A DNA stretch of 64,000 bases from Carex sylvatica (GCA_964058845.1 CAXKVR010000128.1:186001-250000), one strand, 5' to 3'; shown: positions 23,938-35,200, numbered from the stretch's first letter. The notes: generated by a model from the letters alone, not told the origin. Made by a program: numbers and translations.

Positions 23938-24109
23938 CCCCAGGTACCTGAGGTGCAAGTTGCAAATTTGGACTGTTCTTTTCATGTGGCACGAATCTCA
24001 AAACAAACTCCCTACAGTTCCAAATGTCTCCGGATTGAGTTTGATCTAGCTGGAATTAATCTGGGCCATTCATTTCTTTAAATTGTACCTCAGGTACCGG
24101 GGGGGTTGC
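23938..24109. repeat. Short inverted repeat with GGTACCTGAGGT ends
   Basis: CCCCAGGTACCTGAGGTGCAA at the left and TTGTACCTCAGGTACCGGGG at the right are inverted copies enclosing about 130 bp. Probably a small MITE. No clear target duplication. Confidence 0.5.
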
Positions 24110-24650
24110 TTCATTGCATGGGGACCTACCAGTGTTCTGATTGACTCTCTTGGAGGTAATAAAATTTATCCCATACATTAAAATTTTATATGATTGACCC
24201 CTAATGTGTGTTTGGCCCCCAGCTCTGCCTCTGTTGCTCATAACACTTTTCAACTTTAGTTTTTGGCTGAAACTTACGTACCGAGCCGTGGTTGTTTGTA
24301 CTTCTAAACATGAAATTGGTATTTTACCAAAGTCTATGATTTGGTGTTAATCCTTGATTTTGTTGTATGGTTAAGTGAACCATGAAATGCTCTTAGGTTG
24401 TGTACTGGCATAGTAATATAGTATAGATATGTTTCTTAAGAAGTTGTCTTGTACCAGTACGTGATGCCTCCTTTATTTCATTACAGCTGGATATACGGAG
24501 CGACAGGATGTATTCAATCAAGCTAGGATTCATAATATCAATGATAAATGCTTTTATCTGGTGTGTTGTTGGTACGTTCTGGTGGAAATTTTTAGGGCTA
24601 TATTGATGATGTATTATACTTAAAAGAGAGTACAATACCATGTTAGATTA

Positions 24651-25139
24651 GAGGTTCGCTACTATGCTTATATAAGCATATCTCCACATATGCTTATAAC
24701 TCATTTTTGTGTTTTCCAAATGGTCGATCTGAACCGTTAGATGTGATCTCTATATTGAAATGTGCTTAGAGACCAAATTTTACATTTTTCTGAATTTGTT
24801 TACTATTTATTAAACCACTTTGAAAATCACTGATCCAACGATAGCTTAACAAAACAGTAAAATCAGAAGCCACCGTTAGATCAGCGATCTTCAAAGTGGC
24901 TTAATAAATAGTAAACAAATTCAGAAAAATATAAAATTTGGTCTCCAAGCACATTTCAATATAGAGATCACATCTAACGGTTCAGATCGAACATTTGGAC
25001 ATTGAAAACACAAAAATGAGTTATAAGCATATGTGGGGATATGCTTATATAAGCATAGTAGCCAACCTCTAATCTAACATAGTATTGTACTCTCTTTTAA
25101 GTATAATACATCATCAATATAAGAATAGTAGCCAACCTC
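24651..25139. mobile_element. MULE-type MITE with an in-situ rearranged right end
   Basis: The 489-bp element starts GAGGTTCGCTACTATGCTTA and is flanked by the perfect 9-bp duplication GTTAGATTA (24642-24650 and 25140-25148). The expected right end occurs at 25051-25069. It is followed by a 51-bp inverted copy of the element's own left flank (25070-25120 against 24600-24650, one mismatch) and by a second copy of the last 19 bp of the element (25121-25139). The arms share the CCAAATTTTACATTT core of the family. Non-coding. Confidence 0.92.
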
Positions 25140-25148
25140 GTTAGATTA

Positions 25149-25885
25149 AATCAGGAAATTTTGTATCTCAAAATTATAATATATGTAGGCCATTGTACTT
25201 GCGGTACATTTTTTTTTTTGCAATTTAATAATTTTCCGTGGATATATTTGTCAATTTGTGTAACAAGTCCCCCATGTTGGAGTGGAAGAAAAATCAATTT
25301 AGAGCATGTATAAATAATGTTTTCCTTTTGCTAATATATTGATGAGATTTAGGAATTTACAACTGAATGCATCAGGTCAATACTTCAAATGCAAAAGAAA
25401 ATAATTTGTTTGACATAATTTGCAAAACATAAAAAATGATTTTATATAATTTGCAAAAATCTTATATGATTGAGCAAATCTTAATTAAAGCAATCTTCGA
25501 AAATTGCATATGATTGCATATACTCAATCATATATAATAGCAATTTTATATGTCAAACAAATCTTTACTTCTGAATACACATCAGGTCAACACTTCATCT
25601 ATAAATAATTACTAGATTAATACAAGCCAAAATAAAATGGATACAATATGTAAAATGTAGTTATATAAGCTCTCTTAGCCTGCTTGAAACTAGGTAATTA
25701 TTAAATAATAAATCATACATATATAATTGTTGATATTAGTATCGAAACCTCATCATTTTTTTCCCAGCATCGCTAGCAGCCGCCACATCTCTCTGTGCAG
25801 CAGCGACTGCCGGGTCCAACGATACCAGAAGATCTAGGGTGAGAACTGGTTTGTGTATTTGCATGCAAATCTGGTTTTTGCATAC
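25149..25885. other. AT-rich intergenic stretch
   Basis: No gene seen. A GC-richer patch at about 25765-25840 (CGCTAGCAGCCGCCACATCT) stands out but gives no identifiable product. Confidence 0.35.
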
Positions 25886-26072
25886 CTATTAAACAGAGTA
25901 AAAAGTAAAAAAGACCTTGAGGTTAATATTCATGTACACATTGAAAAAACAAAGTTATCTTTGCCTAAAAGAAAGACTATATACATTGTAAAGGAAATTA
26001 AGACTTGGCTTTGTCTATTTGTTTTTTAAAATACTACTTTGGATTGGGCGTATCATAGCTTAATTTGGTTGT

Positions 26073-26537
26073 GGGTATGTTTGGATGCATCAAGAATATG
26101 GGCTATTCAAAAATATGGCTATTTGAAATAGCAAGGTGTACAAATAATAATTTTGTCTCTATTCCTTGTAAATATTGGAATAGCTATTATTTAGAAGTGT
26201 GAAGAGAAAAAAAACTAGTTTTTTTTTCGAATTTCCGCTAACACAGTTCAAAATGACGAAGTTAGCATCATTTATGATATCTCTACGTCGTAACAATTTG
26301 TTTGAGACTCCACTTGTCTATCTTTTTCTCTTAATTAATTAGCACATTGTTAACACTATTTTTTCTCAGGTACAACTATTTACTATTCCAAATGTACAGT
26401 TCAAACAATATTTTTACTAATCTCAATAACACCATGTTTACACTAATATGAAATCACTATATTTTCTCTATTTTATTCTACTAATTCCAAATTTTGCTAT
26501 TCTAACTATTCTAGCTCCCATCGAAATTAACATACCC
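26073..26537. mobile_element. AATAGC-rich MITE, duplicated copy A
   Basis: Starts GGGTATGTTTGGATGCAT and ends with the imperfect complement AATTAACATACCC. The interior is rich in AATAGC and GCTATT words, like the element at 3157-3469. It sits directly at the 3' end of the small peptide ORF. Confidence 0.6.
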
Positions 26538-26540
26538 TAG

Positions 26541-26774
26541 TTAGAACGAGATATAACACCTACGTTGAGGAGGGTGTGGGAGGAGCGCTAAGGGGACTAC
26601 CGGATCTAAGGTGGGAAGGGGTGGGGGCGCGCTAAGGGAACTATCCGGATCTAAGGTGGGAGGGGGTGGGGGCGCGCTAAGGGAACTATCCAGATCTAAG
26701 GTTGAGCTGCCAATAATAGCAGTTTGCATGGCCATAGTGCTGAGAAGCAAACAGAGCATGAATTCACTCGTCAT
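26541..26774 (-). CDS. Putative small secreted proline-rich peptide, copy A
   Basis: A 77-codon ORF opening with a hydrophobic signal-like segment (FMLCLLLSTMAMQTAIIG, residues 5-22). Two tandem copies of a 15-residue unit, TLDPDSSLSAPPPPP in type, follow, then a basic proline-rich tail (LLPHPPQRRC). A TATAAAAT box lies about 80 bp upstream on the minus strand (26849-26856). The paralogue at 31309-31560 keeps the frame despite an in-frame 3-bp and a 45-bp length difference, which suggests coding constraint. I do not recognise the family; a precursor of a secreted peptide is an inference. The stop lies three bases from the adjoining MITE. Confidence 0.5.
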   Translation of the reverse strand: MTSEFMLCLLLSTMAMQTAIIGSSTLDLDSSLSAPPPPPTLDPDSSLSAPPPLPTLDPVVPLALLPHPPQRRCYISF

Positions 26775-26848
26775 TTTTCTCCCAAAATCCTTTACACTAC
26801 TGATACTAGTAACAGTATTAGTGTCCCTTGATTTCTTCCATCTTCATC

Positions 26849-26856
26849 ATTTTATA
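26849..26856 (-). promoter_or_regulatory. TATA box of peptide ORF copy A
   Basis: TATAAAAT on the minus strand, 75-82 nt before the ATG. It is conserved at the same distance in copy B. Confidence 0.5.
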
Positions 26857-27012
26857 CTGGTATATTATAACAAGACTTGAGCAAATCAACTCCCAAGTCT
26901 CCCACCTGCCTCTGCTTTCCAAGTCTAAACTCATTTGACTTCATCACTCTCAATTTGGTTAACATTTGCTATACGGAATTGACTATAACAGCATTAATTC
27001 ATGTCATCTAAG

Positions 27013-27156
27013 GTAACTCAAATTTTTAGTTTGAATCCAGACCATCCGATCAACTTTACCACGGATATCAAAAGAGACCCGTGCATTCTATCCAGGATCA
27101 GATTGGTCAGGTTCTGATCAGACCGAATTTAAACTCAAATTTAAAATTTGAGTTAC
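27013..27156. repeat. Small hairpin with GTAACTCAAATTTT ends, copy A
   Basis: GTAACTCAAATTTT and AAAATTTGAGTTAC bracket about 145 bp, with a further internal GATCAGATTGGTCAGG palindrome-like core. The same structure is in copy B (about 31924-32065), and weaker relatives occur near 37165 and 58500. Probably a small MITE older than the duplication. Confidence 0.55.
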
Positions 27157-27360
27157 TTCATGTTTACGAACTCTAACAAGATTTCAGTCAAAGTAGAAGG
27201 CAAATGCCTTAGTTCGGAATTGCTTTCATGATTTGATGATTTGCTGACCTCCACTATCAAATTAATTTGAATTTGGAGTGTAGCTGTCTTTTCACTGTAG
27301 AATTTCAGCAACCATTAATGAAGATTCCCCTGCACCATGAACTATCACTTTATTAATTTG

Positions 27361-28540
27361 TTTACTTTTTGACAATAAATAAAAGTAGACCTAGGGTGTT
27401 TCTTAAGCGCACCAAATCTCTTGTGAACTCCGAAATTTATTGAAATGCTCTAACTAATGAATCTAAGTCGTTGAAATTGGTCAAAAAAAAAAAGTTTATA
27501 AAAGAATTAATAAATTTTAGGATTAATTTTGTGTAAAGTTAAGCGGTCAATAAAAGAATATTTATAAATTTAGTGTATTCATTTGTCATTTCCTTTTTGC
27601 TCTGGTATTGAGCTTCTTTGTCATTGCTATTATCATTGCCTGATAAGATTTCATCTGCTTATTGCATAATAAAATTAAATGAATTTAATTATACTGGTTA
27701 GGTCCTATGTTCAGTTTTTACCAGAACATAAACTGTTTCATTCTGTTGGTATTTGACTGAGGTTTCAAGCACTGCTCAAGTACAAATATTTTCTAAATAT
27801 CAGTTTCATGCATAGATAAAAGAAGAAAAAGGTGAATTCCCTTAACGTCCTCTCTGGTCTTTGGTTTCCAGAATTTGGTTGTGTGATACCGTTGCAAAAT
27901 TACAATGGCCTTTTCTTTGATAAAGAAAATAATTACCTTCTTCAGTCTTTGGTGGTACAAAACGTTTTAGTTACTACCAAATAACAGGGGAAAACCGCCC
28001 CTCTCTGGATTTTGAAATTCAGTAGAAAAAATACTGTTCGATATCATTTTGTCTCTCTCTGAAAATTCTTTTGTCTCTCCCTGGAACTAAATCTGATTAT
28101 TGCCTCTCTCAAAAGCATTATTAATGAAAATTTTTGTTGTTTGTTCTATAAATTTTATAAAAATTTACAAGTCTGTACCAACTTTGTTGTTTTTCAATAT
28201 GTAAAATGATATTATTTTGTTGTTTTTATTATTTATATTATTTTTTATCTACTATCCAATAGTTAATGGATTTGAACCCTGTAAGCTATTAGAATCTGAT
28301 TATTGCCTCTCTCTCTAGCAGAAACCCTGCGTCCGCCCCTCCTAATTAATGTTCCATTTTTGTCAAAAATGTGAACAAAGAAACGACCATGGCATCCACA
28401 AGTAAACTTATCACCTAAGTCTGTGTTGTATAGATGGTGGTTTCGGCTAAACTCAGCCCAACCTTTCTCTAATACAACTGCTTCTCTAATGTGAGCGGTG
28501 AGCCTAGTAGCATAAAATTTGTAAACCCTTTCTTTCTAAG
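27361..28540. other. Intergenic stretch not shared with copy B
   Basis: No gene seen. Between the homologous parts of copies A and B this side has about 1.2 kb and the other about 160 bp, so an insertion here or a deletion there occurred. No clean element ends were found. Confidence 0.4.
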
Positions 28541-29340
28541 AGATGGACCCGGCTCATCATACGCTATGCGCAGCTGCGGTAAATTTAACTTACTTTATTG
28601 TTTATCGAATTCAATAGTGGGTTTATTTATTTATCGAATTCATTTTTTTCACTCTTACTTTATTGTTTGATTAATCAATTGTATATATACGCACGTAAAT
28701 CCTAATGGATTGTGATTTTTTTTTTTCAAATGCAATCGAAGCATAGTCAAGGAAAAATCAGTTATCTTGTTTTTCTTGTACACTTGGTTGGTTGCTATTG
28801 TAAATATATTTCTTTACTGATTTTTTTACATTTTAAATACCTTATCAGGAAATTTTGTGATATTTAATGGCACATTTTCTAAATTACTAAATTGTATTAG
28901 TTCTATATAAATTCTAAATAAGTTAGCACCCTTTTCTGTTTGTTAGATTTAAATGAATCATACGAGAAGCACTAAAAAATCGTCACATTTTTTTTGTCTT
29001 TGTTCATTGATTTGACATGAGAAGTTTAGGCAATAAATGAATTTATGATTCTAAAAGTACACTATTTGAACTGCTCAAAATGATTTGTATGATTGGCTAC
29101 ATATTGATAGCTCCTGAATAGTAAAAGTATTCTTCAAATCACCCTTTTTCCAATTTATTATTTAAAAGAAAAAATACACATAGCTAAACAAAATACTATA
29201 ATAAAATTTTAACTATGCAAATTTTGCTAAAATATTGGAGGAAACGAAAAAGGCATATATGAAACAGATATCCCTGAAAACATATCAATTTCTGCAGGAT
29301 AAGAATCTCATGTTAAAACTACACACATTAATTCTTGAAA
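28541..29340 (+). repeat. Dispersed block R, copy 3
   Basis: Starts with GACCCGGCTCATCATACGCTATGCGCAGCTG and continues through all block-R landmarks to ATATTGGAGGAAACGAAAAAGG. It is close to copy 4 and preserves the uninterrupted sites into which two MITEs inserted in copy 4 (TGTAAATATATTTC near 28800 and AAATTCTAAATAAG near 28910). Confidence 0.8.
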
Positions 29341-30418
29341 CATGATATAAATATTTTTAAACTGTGTGATTTAATTTTTCAAATAAATATGAAATCAAAA
29401 TTTATAGATATACTAATAACAACTCAAGCAAAATGCTAAATTATATCGGCAAGAGTAATAGAATTAGTTTTTTATTTATCTTGATTTCTTTTTTTATATA
29501 TTTATTTTGAATTTTAACTTTTTTTTTCACGAATAAAGGAAAAATATATCTTTGTTATAATTATATTGTTAGTGTTGTGAACAAGCCAATAAGGTGTCAA
29601 TTTTAATATAAAAGCATGCTAATTGTTTGAATGGAAACTCATTTTTAACAACTTTAATTAGAAGGTGGATGAATTTAGCACAGTATAAAATTAAAAATCA
29701 AAATAGCTCGGTAAAATTTGAAATTGGGAAATTTAATATGGATATAGTTCAATATTATGTAGTTCATAAAAATAATATATCAATATTGTTAGAAACTAAT
29801 TAAAATATATTATAAAGTTTGCGAATAATATTTATAAATTAGTAAAATGCAATTTTAGTATATTGGATCGGTAGAATTTTGATTTTTTTTATAATTCTTA
29901 AATAAGTATCGTGTTAAGACTTCACTTTGGAAACTTATAAAAAAAAAAAAAAGTTAAAGAAAGAAGCTTTTCCGTCTTGCGAAATTCTGCCAAAATATGG
30001 GCCCAGGAAGAGAGACAAAAAAAAAAAAAAAAAAAAAAAAAAAACGATCTGCAACTCTAGTCACCCCTTCTCCCACGGTTCCGGATCTCCAAAAATAACC
30101 TAATTTTTTGGTTTTGGATCAGGACCATCCAATTTGAATTCGTTATTCTGGATTGTTTTGGGATTCGAATTCGTTGTTAGGAATGTGCCCTTGGGGTGTA
30201 AATGGATCGAATCCAAAAAACTACTTAAATTATCCGATCCGTATCCGAGACTATCTGTATTCGTATCTGTATCCAAAAATTATAGCGGATAAAAATACAG
30301 TTAGATTTTTAACTATCCGTATCCAACCGTTTACATCTCTAAGATGCAACAAATTTACTTTATGTACTTAAATTAATTTATTAAATTATATATTCGTACC
30401 AATGATTTATTAAAATGC

Positions 30419-30455
<37 letters not shown>

Positions 30456-30789
30456 TGAGCTATGGTACATTGTAATGTATAGGCAATTTTGTACATCGAA
30501 CTATTAAATCACCAGATTCAAAGTCTAAATAACCCCTTTAAATTTATTATATTATTTATAGGGGCTGTAATACATATAGAAAAGAAAATCAGTCTATATT
30601 TCAATACCTGGTAAAAAAAATTAAAGTGTTGGGGGTGGCTTAATTAGCACCCCCAGCATGGCCTAGGATTTGGTCCACGGATACTAGAATTTCGAGGGTG
30701 ACTGTTTGATGGATCGTCTGGATGCCGAACAGTTCGAGCTGAATTTGTAAAAAAAATTGACAACATATGAATATGGGTTATATATATAT
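29341..30789. other. Intergenic stretch with small repeats
   Basis: No gene. It holds a poly-A run (about 30017-30043), a small element with GTGTAAATGGATCG and CCGTTTACATCTCT ends (about 30186-30342, hAT-like in style), and a (TA)n(GA)n tract at 30420-30455. Confidence 0.4.
30456..30540. mobile_element. Solo left end of the 20041-type MITE
   Basis: GAGCTATGGTACATTGTAATG..TATAGGCA and CAAAGTCTAAATAACC align with the first 80 bp of the MITE at 20041. The rest of the element is absent. Confidence 0.5.
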
Positions 30790-30901
30790 ATTAAACAGCG
30801 TAAATAGTAAAAAACAATGTTAGCTTTGTCTAAAAGAAAGACTACATTTGTTTTTCAAAATACTACTTTGGATTGGGCGTACCTTGGCTTAATTTGGTTG
30901 T

Positions 30902-31365
30902 GGGAATGTTTGGATGCATCAAGAATATGGGTTATTCGAAAATAGAGCTATTTGAAATAGCGATGTGTACAAATAATATTTTTATTATTTGAAATAGTTA
31001 GAATAGTTGTTATTCTTTATTCTTGTAATTGTTGAAATAACTATTATTCAGAAGTGTGAAGATAGAAATAAAAAATGTTTTTTCTCGGATTTTTGCCAAC
31101 AAAGTTCAAAAATAATAAAGTTGACTTTAGTTATGCCATCTCTACATTATGACAATTCATTTAACACTTCACTTGCTTATTTTTTTCTCTTAGTTAGCAC
31201 CTTGTTAACACTATTTTTTCTTGGTTACAATTATTTACTATTCCAAATGTATAATTCAAACAACATTTTTATTAATCTAAATAGCAACATTTTCTCTATT
31301 TACATCTATTAATTCCAAATTTTGCTATTTTGACTATTATAGCTCCCATCAAAATTAACATACCC
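30902..31365. mobile_element. AATAGC-rich MITE, duplicated copy B
   Basis: Copy of the MITE at 26073-26537 carried along by the duplication. Starts GGGAATGTTTGGATGCAT and ends AATTAACATACCC. The last part is now overlapped by the peptide ORF of copy B. Confidence 0.6.
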
Positions 31366-31560
31366 TAGTTCGAACGAGATATAATACTTACGTTGAGGAG
31401 GGCGTCGGAGGGGCGCTAAGGGGACTACCAGATCTAAGGTGGGAGGGGGTGGGGGCGCGCTAAGGGGACTATCCGGATCTAAGGTTGAGCCGCCAATAAT
31501 AGCAGTTTGTATGGCCATAGTGCTGAGAAGCAAACAGAGGATCATGAATTCACTCGTCAT
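31309..31560 (-). CDS. Putative small secreted proline-rich peptide, copy B
   Basis: An 83-codon ORF paralogous to 26541-26774: same signal-like start (FMILCLLLSTMAIQTAIIG), a single TLDPDSPLSAPPPPP unit, and a similar proline/arginine tail (LRRPPQRKYYISF). The stop used in copy A (TAA at 26541-26543) is GAA here. The frame therefore runs about 19 codons further into the adjacent MITE and ends SQNSKIWN. TATA box at 31637-31644. Unknown family; if expressed, this copy has a transposon-derived C-terminus. Confidence 0.45.
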   Translation of the reverse strand: MTSEFMILCLLLSTMAIQTAIIGGSTLDPDSPLSAPPPPPTLDLVVPLAPLRRPPQRKYYISFELGYVNFDGSYNSQNSKIWN

Positions 31561-31636
31561 TTTTGTCCCAAAAAATTCTACACACTGCTAATGCCAGTAA
31601 CAATAGCAATGACCCTTGATTTCTTCCATCTTCATC

Positions 31637-31644
31637 ATTTTATA
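31637..31644 (-). promoter_or_regulatory. TATA box of peptide ORF copy B
   Basis: TATAAAAT on the minus strand, 77-84 nt before the ATG, conserved with copy A. Confidence 0.5.
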
Positions 31645-32931
31645 CTGGTAAATTATAACAAGACTTGAGCAAATCAACTCTGAAGTCAAGTCAAATAATT
31701 AAATCAAATTCATATCTTACCATTATAATATTAGTTCCGGACTGGATATTTTAAGTATTACTTTTTAATAATAGCTATAATTTAATCAGTTATATTTTTT
31801 TAAATCATATCCTGTCCTGCCTCGCTTTCCAAGCCTAAACTTATTTGACTTCATCACTCTCAATTTGGTTAACATTTGCTACTCGGAATTGACTAATAAC
31901 AGCATGAATTCATGTCACCTAAGGTAACTCAAATTTTGAGTTTGAATCCGGACCATCCGATCAACTTTGGCACGGAAATTAAGAAAACCCGTGCATTCTA
32001 TCTAGGATCAGATTGGTCTAGGCTCTGATAAGACAGAATCTAAACTCAAATTTAAAATTTGAGTTACTTCATGGATACAAACTATAACAAGATTTTGGTC
32101 AAAGTAGAACGCAAATGCCTTAGTCTTAGTTCGGAATTGCTTTGATGATTTGATGATTTGCTGACCTCCACTATCAAATTAATTTGAATTTGGAGTGTTG
32201 CTGTCTTTTCACCATAGAATTTCAGCACCCATAAATAAAGATTCCCCTGGATCATGAACTATCACTTTATTAATTTGGTAACTCGCCATAAAATATTTTA
32301 CTGTTTGTGATTTTGTTGGAATGTAATTATAATTTAACCTTTTAAGCATCATTACCACTTCACTAGTCTGAAGTCTGAACCATTGTAACAAGATTTGCAA
32401 CCTGGCCCACTATGGCCCATTAAAGATCCTTAATTTGAACCGTATATATAATCATACGCTTTGCGCAGCTGCTATAAATTTCAACTTATTAAAAATGTCC
32501 TACGGTCTTAATAATTTCTGAAGTTAAATATGAGTTATATCTTTGTAGATCAACAATTTTTTTTTTTTTCTGAGAAATTTTTTGATCAACATGATATATT
32601 TGATAGCATGGATCATGGATCAAATTCGAGAGTTTGTTGATTTATTTATGGAATCCACTTTGTTCACTCTCTTTATATTCTTTTGATATGGGTTAATATA
32701 TTAAAATACAACATAATACTATATTAGATCTACGATATAAAATCAACCGCATACACGTATAAATCCTAATTTTACATAAAGTGATGTTTTCTTTGGCCCA
32801 ATGGACTGTGATGTTCTTTCGTTTTACTTTTTTTTTTTATTATTATTATCAAATGTAATCGAAGCATAGTCAACCAAAAATCAGTTATCTTGTTTTTCTT
32901 TTACACTTGATTGGTTGCTATTGTAAATATA

Positions 32932-33342
32932 GAGTAGAATTAGGGGGTTTATAAGTTCATCAATCATTTTTTAAACTCAACTCTAAAGGCAATCTGATTG
33001 AATTCAAATGAAGAAGCTAAACTGTTGAAATCTGTCAAACAAACAAGTGATGCATATACATGACAAAAAAATTTAATTTCAAATTATTTTGTAGAGAGTC
33101 AAGTGGACAAAAAACATTTAAAAAATAAATGCATTAAAATTAATTTATAAATCTTTTAATTTTGACCGCTCGACTTTATACTAAATTAAGTAGAAAGTTT
33201 AAAAAATTTATATGTAGATGAATCACTCACAAAGTAGATGCGTTTCAATAGTTCGAATTTGTCATTTGAAGTTAATCCGATAGATTTTAGAGTTGAGTTC
33301 ACAAAAAAAATTGTTGAAATTAAGAACAAAATAGTTCTACTC
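32932..33342. mobile_element. MULE-type MITE in block R copy 4
   Basis: A 411-bp insertion with ends GAGTAGAATTA and TAGTTCTACTC, flanked by the perfect 9-bp duplication GTAAATATA (32923-32931 and 33343-33351). The homologous site in copy 3 (about 28798-28806) has a single GTAAATATA and no insertion. No coding capacity. Confidence 0.93.
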
Positions 33343-33457
33343 GTAAATATATTCTTAACTGAAATATTTACATTTTAAATACCATATCAGGAAATTGGTG
33401 ATATTTAATGGCACATTTTCGAAATTACTAAAATTTATTAATTATATATAAATTCTA

Positions 33458-34133
33458 GGGGCAATTTCATGTATATCCCTCAAAAGTTTCAATATTACAT
33501 ATTTATCCCTCCAAAATCAATAATTACATATTTATCCTTGAAAATCATACAAACTCACATATTTGTCCAATCTAACTCCTAATATATCAAATGTCTCCAA
33601 AAATAATGAAATAACATTATTTAAAACTTAAAAAAAAAATTACAGTATTAATTAAAAAAATATGTTAACTATTATACTTTTCGTTTTTGTCTCTTCAGTC
33701 TGTCTAAGTTCTCTTCTCTATAAGCGCCAAACCTTCTATCTCTCTCTACAAATGAAAATGAAAAATTGAAGCAGCCAGGGGCAGCAAAAATCTGTTAGAG
33801 GGGAGGCGACTAGAGAAGGAGGCAAGAAATCTGTGATTTGGCATGTTTAGAGAGAGAGAGGCGGGGGAGGTTTGACGCCTTACAGAGAAGAGAACGCAGG
33901 AAGACTAAAGAGACCAAAGGACATAATGGTCAACATATTATTAATTATATTGTAAAATAAATTTAAAGTTTAAAAAAATATTATTTAATTATTTTTGGAG
34001 ACATTTGATATGTCATAGAGTTGGATTGAACAAATATATAAATTTATACAATTTTTAAGAATAAATATGTAATTACTGATTTTAGAGGAATAAATATATT
34101 AAAACTTTTGAGAAATATATATGAAATTCCCCC
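33458..34133. mobile_element. Long-TIR MITE in block R copy 4
   Basis: A 676-bp insertion with ends GGGGCAATTTCATGTATATC and ATATATGAAATTCCCCC. The arms continue as long imperfect inverted repeats, including GTTCTCTTCTCTATAAGCGC / GACGCCTTACAGAGAAGAGAAC near the centre. The flanking 9-mers TAAATTCTA and TAGATTATA agree at 7 of 9 positions. The copy-3 site is empty. Same family as 41520-42271. Confidence 0.85.
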
Positions 34134-34530
34134 TAGATTATAATAGGTTAGCGCCCATTTCTGCTTATTAGATTTAAATGCTACGAGAAGCACTAAAAAA
34201 TCGTCACATTTTTTTTGTCTGTGTTCATTGATTTGACATGAGGCAATAAATGAATTTATGATGCTAAAAGTTCACTATTTGAACGGCTCAAAAATGATTC
34301 GTATGATTGGCTACATATTGATATCTCCTGAATAGTAAAAGTATTCTTCAAATCACCCTTTTTCCAATTTATTATTTAAAAGAAATAATAGTCACATACC
34401 TAAATAAAATACTAGAATAAAATTTTAACAATGCAAATTTTGCTAAAATATTGGAGAAAACAAAAAAGGCATGAAGGGATAGCCCTGAAAACACATTTAT
34501 TTGTACATGATAAGAATATCATGTTAAAAC

Positions 34531-35200
34531 CATACACATTAAGAGGATAGTATGGAGCATCTCTTCATTTTATGGTTTGAGACTTAATCTTGAGATCTGA
34601 ACTAACACATGAGAGAGTATTATTAGACTTTGAGATTCGTGACAAGTTAAAAAAAAACAATTCAGGTTCATTAATTATAAAAGATTCTCTTTTCATGTAA
34701 TGGAGAATGGGATTGAATTGGGAACAACTTTTGTTTTAAGTGAACACAGTAATCTAATAATTGTAAATGAAGGGATTCAATTATTACATTACTATATGGT
34801 GATATATCTAGATACTATATGTTTATAAGTTATTTTTGTTATTTCAAAATTCAATCAGTCGATCTGAATCGTTCAATATAATATCTATATTCAAATGTAC
34901 TTGCAGATCAAATTTTATATTTTTTGAAAATTATTTACTATTTATTTAGAAATTTTTTAAATTAATGTGTTTCACTGGTCCATAATTGTCTGAAAATAAC
35001 AATTTTCAACACATCTTAAGTAATAGTAAAATTTTCAAAAATTGTAAAATTTAATTTTCAAGCACATTTTAATATATAAATTATATTGAACATTAAAATT
35101 AATTATTTAGACTTTAAAATTACAAATTAAAATGTGTCACTTATAAAATGATATAATTAGATTCCACATCTAATTTTTAAACATTTCTAAGAGATAGATC
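34531..35200. other. Intergenic stretch with a degenerate hairpin
   Basis: No gene. Between about 34810 and 35165 a decayed inverted repeat retains the MITE core order (CAAATTTTATATTTTTTGAA and its complement, GTCGATCTGAATCGTTCAA on the left). It is an old member of the 6355/45013 superfamily without recognisable target duplication. Confidence 0.4.

Larger units (their letters stand above)
25886..27360 (+). repeat. Segmental duplication, copy A
   Basis: Direct copy of 30790-32278, about 4.8 kb apart. It includes a GGGTATGTTTGGATGCA MITE, the small minus-strand peptide ORF with its TATA box, and downstream non-coding sequence up to CTATCACTTTATTAATTTG. Copy B has an extra insertion of about 110 bp near 31685-31800. 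Confidence 0.9.
30790..32278 (+). repeat. Segmental duplication, copy B
   Basis: Direct copy of 25886-27360 with the same order of MITE, peptide ORF and TATA box. It differs by substitutions, one fewer 45-bp unit in the peptide ORF and an extra segment near 31685-31800. Confidence 0.9.
32440..34530 (+). repeat. Dispersed block R, copy 4, with two nested MITEs
   Basis: Starts with CATACGCTTTGCGCAGCTGC and follows copy 3 to ATATTGGAGAAAACAAAAAAGG and beyond (TAAAACCATACACATTAA). Interrupted by elements at 32932-33342 and 33458-34133, both absent from copy 3. Confidence 0.85.
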
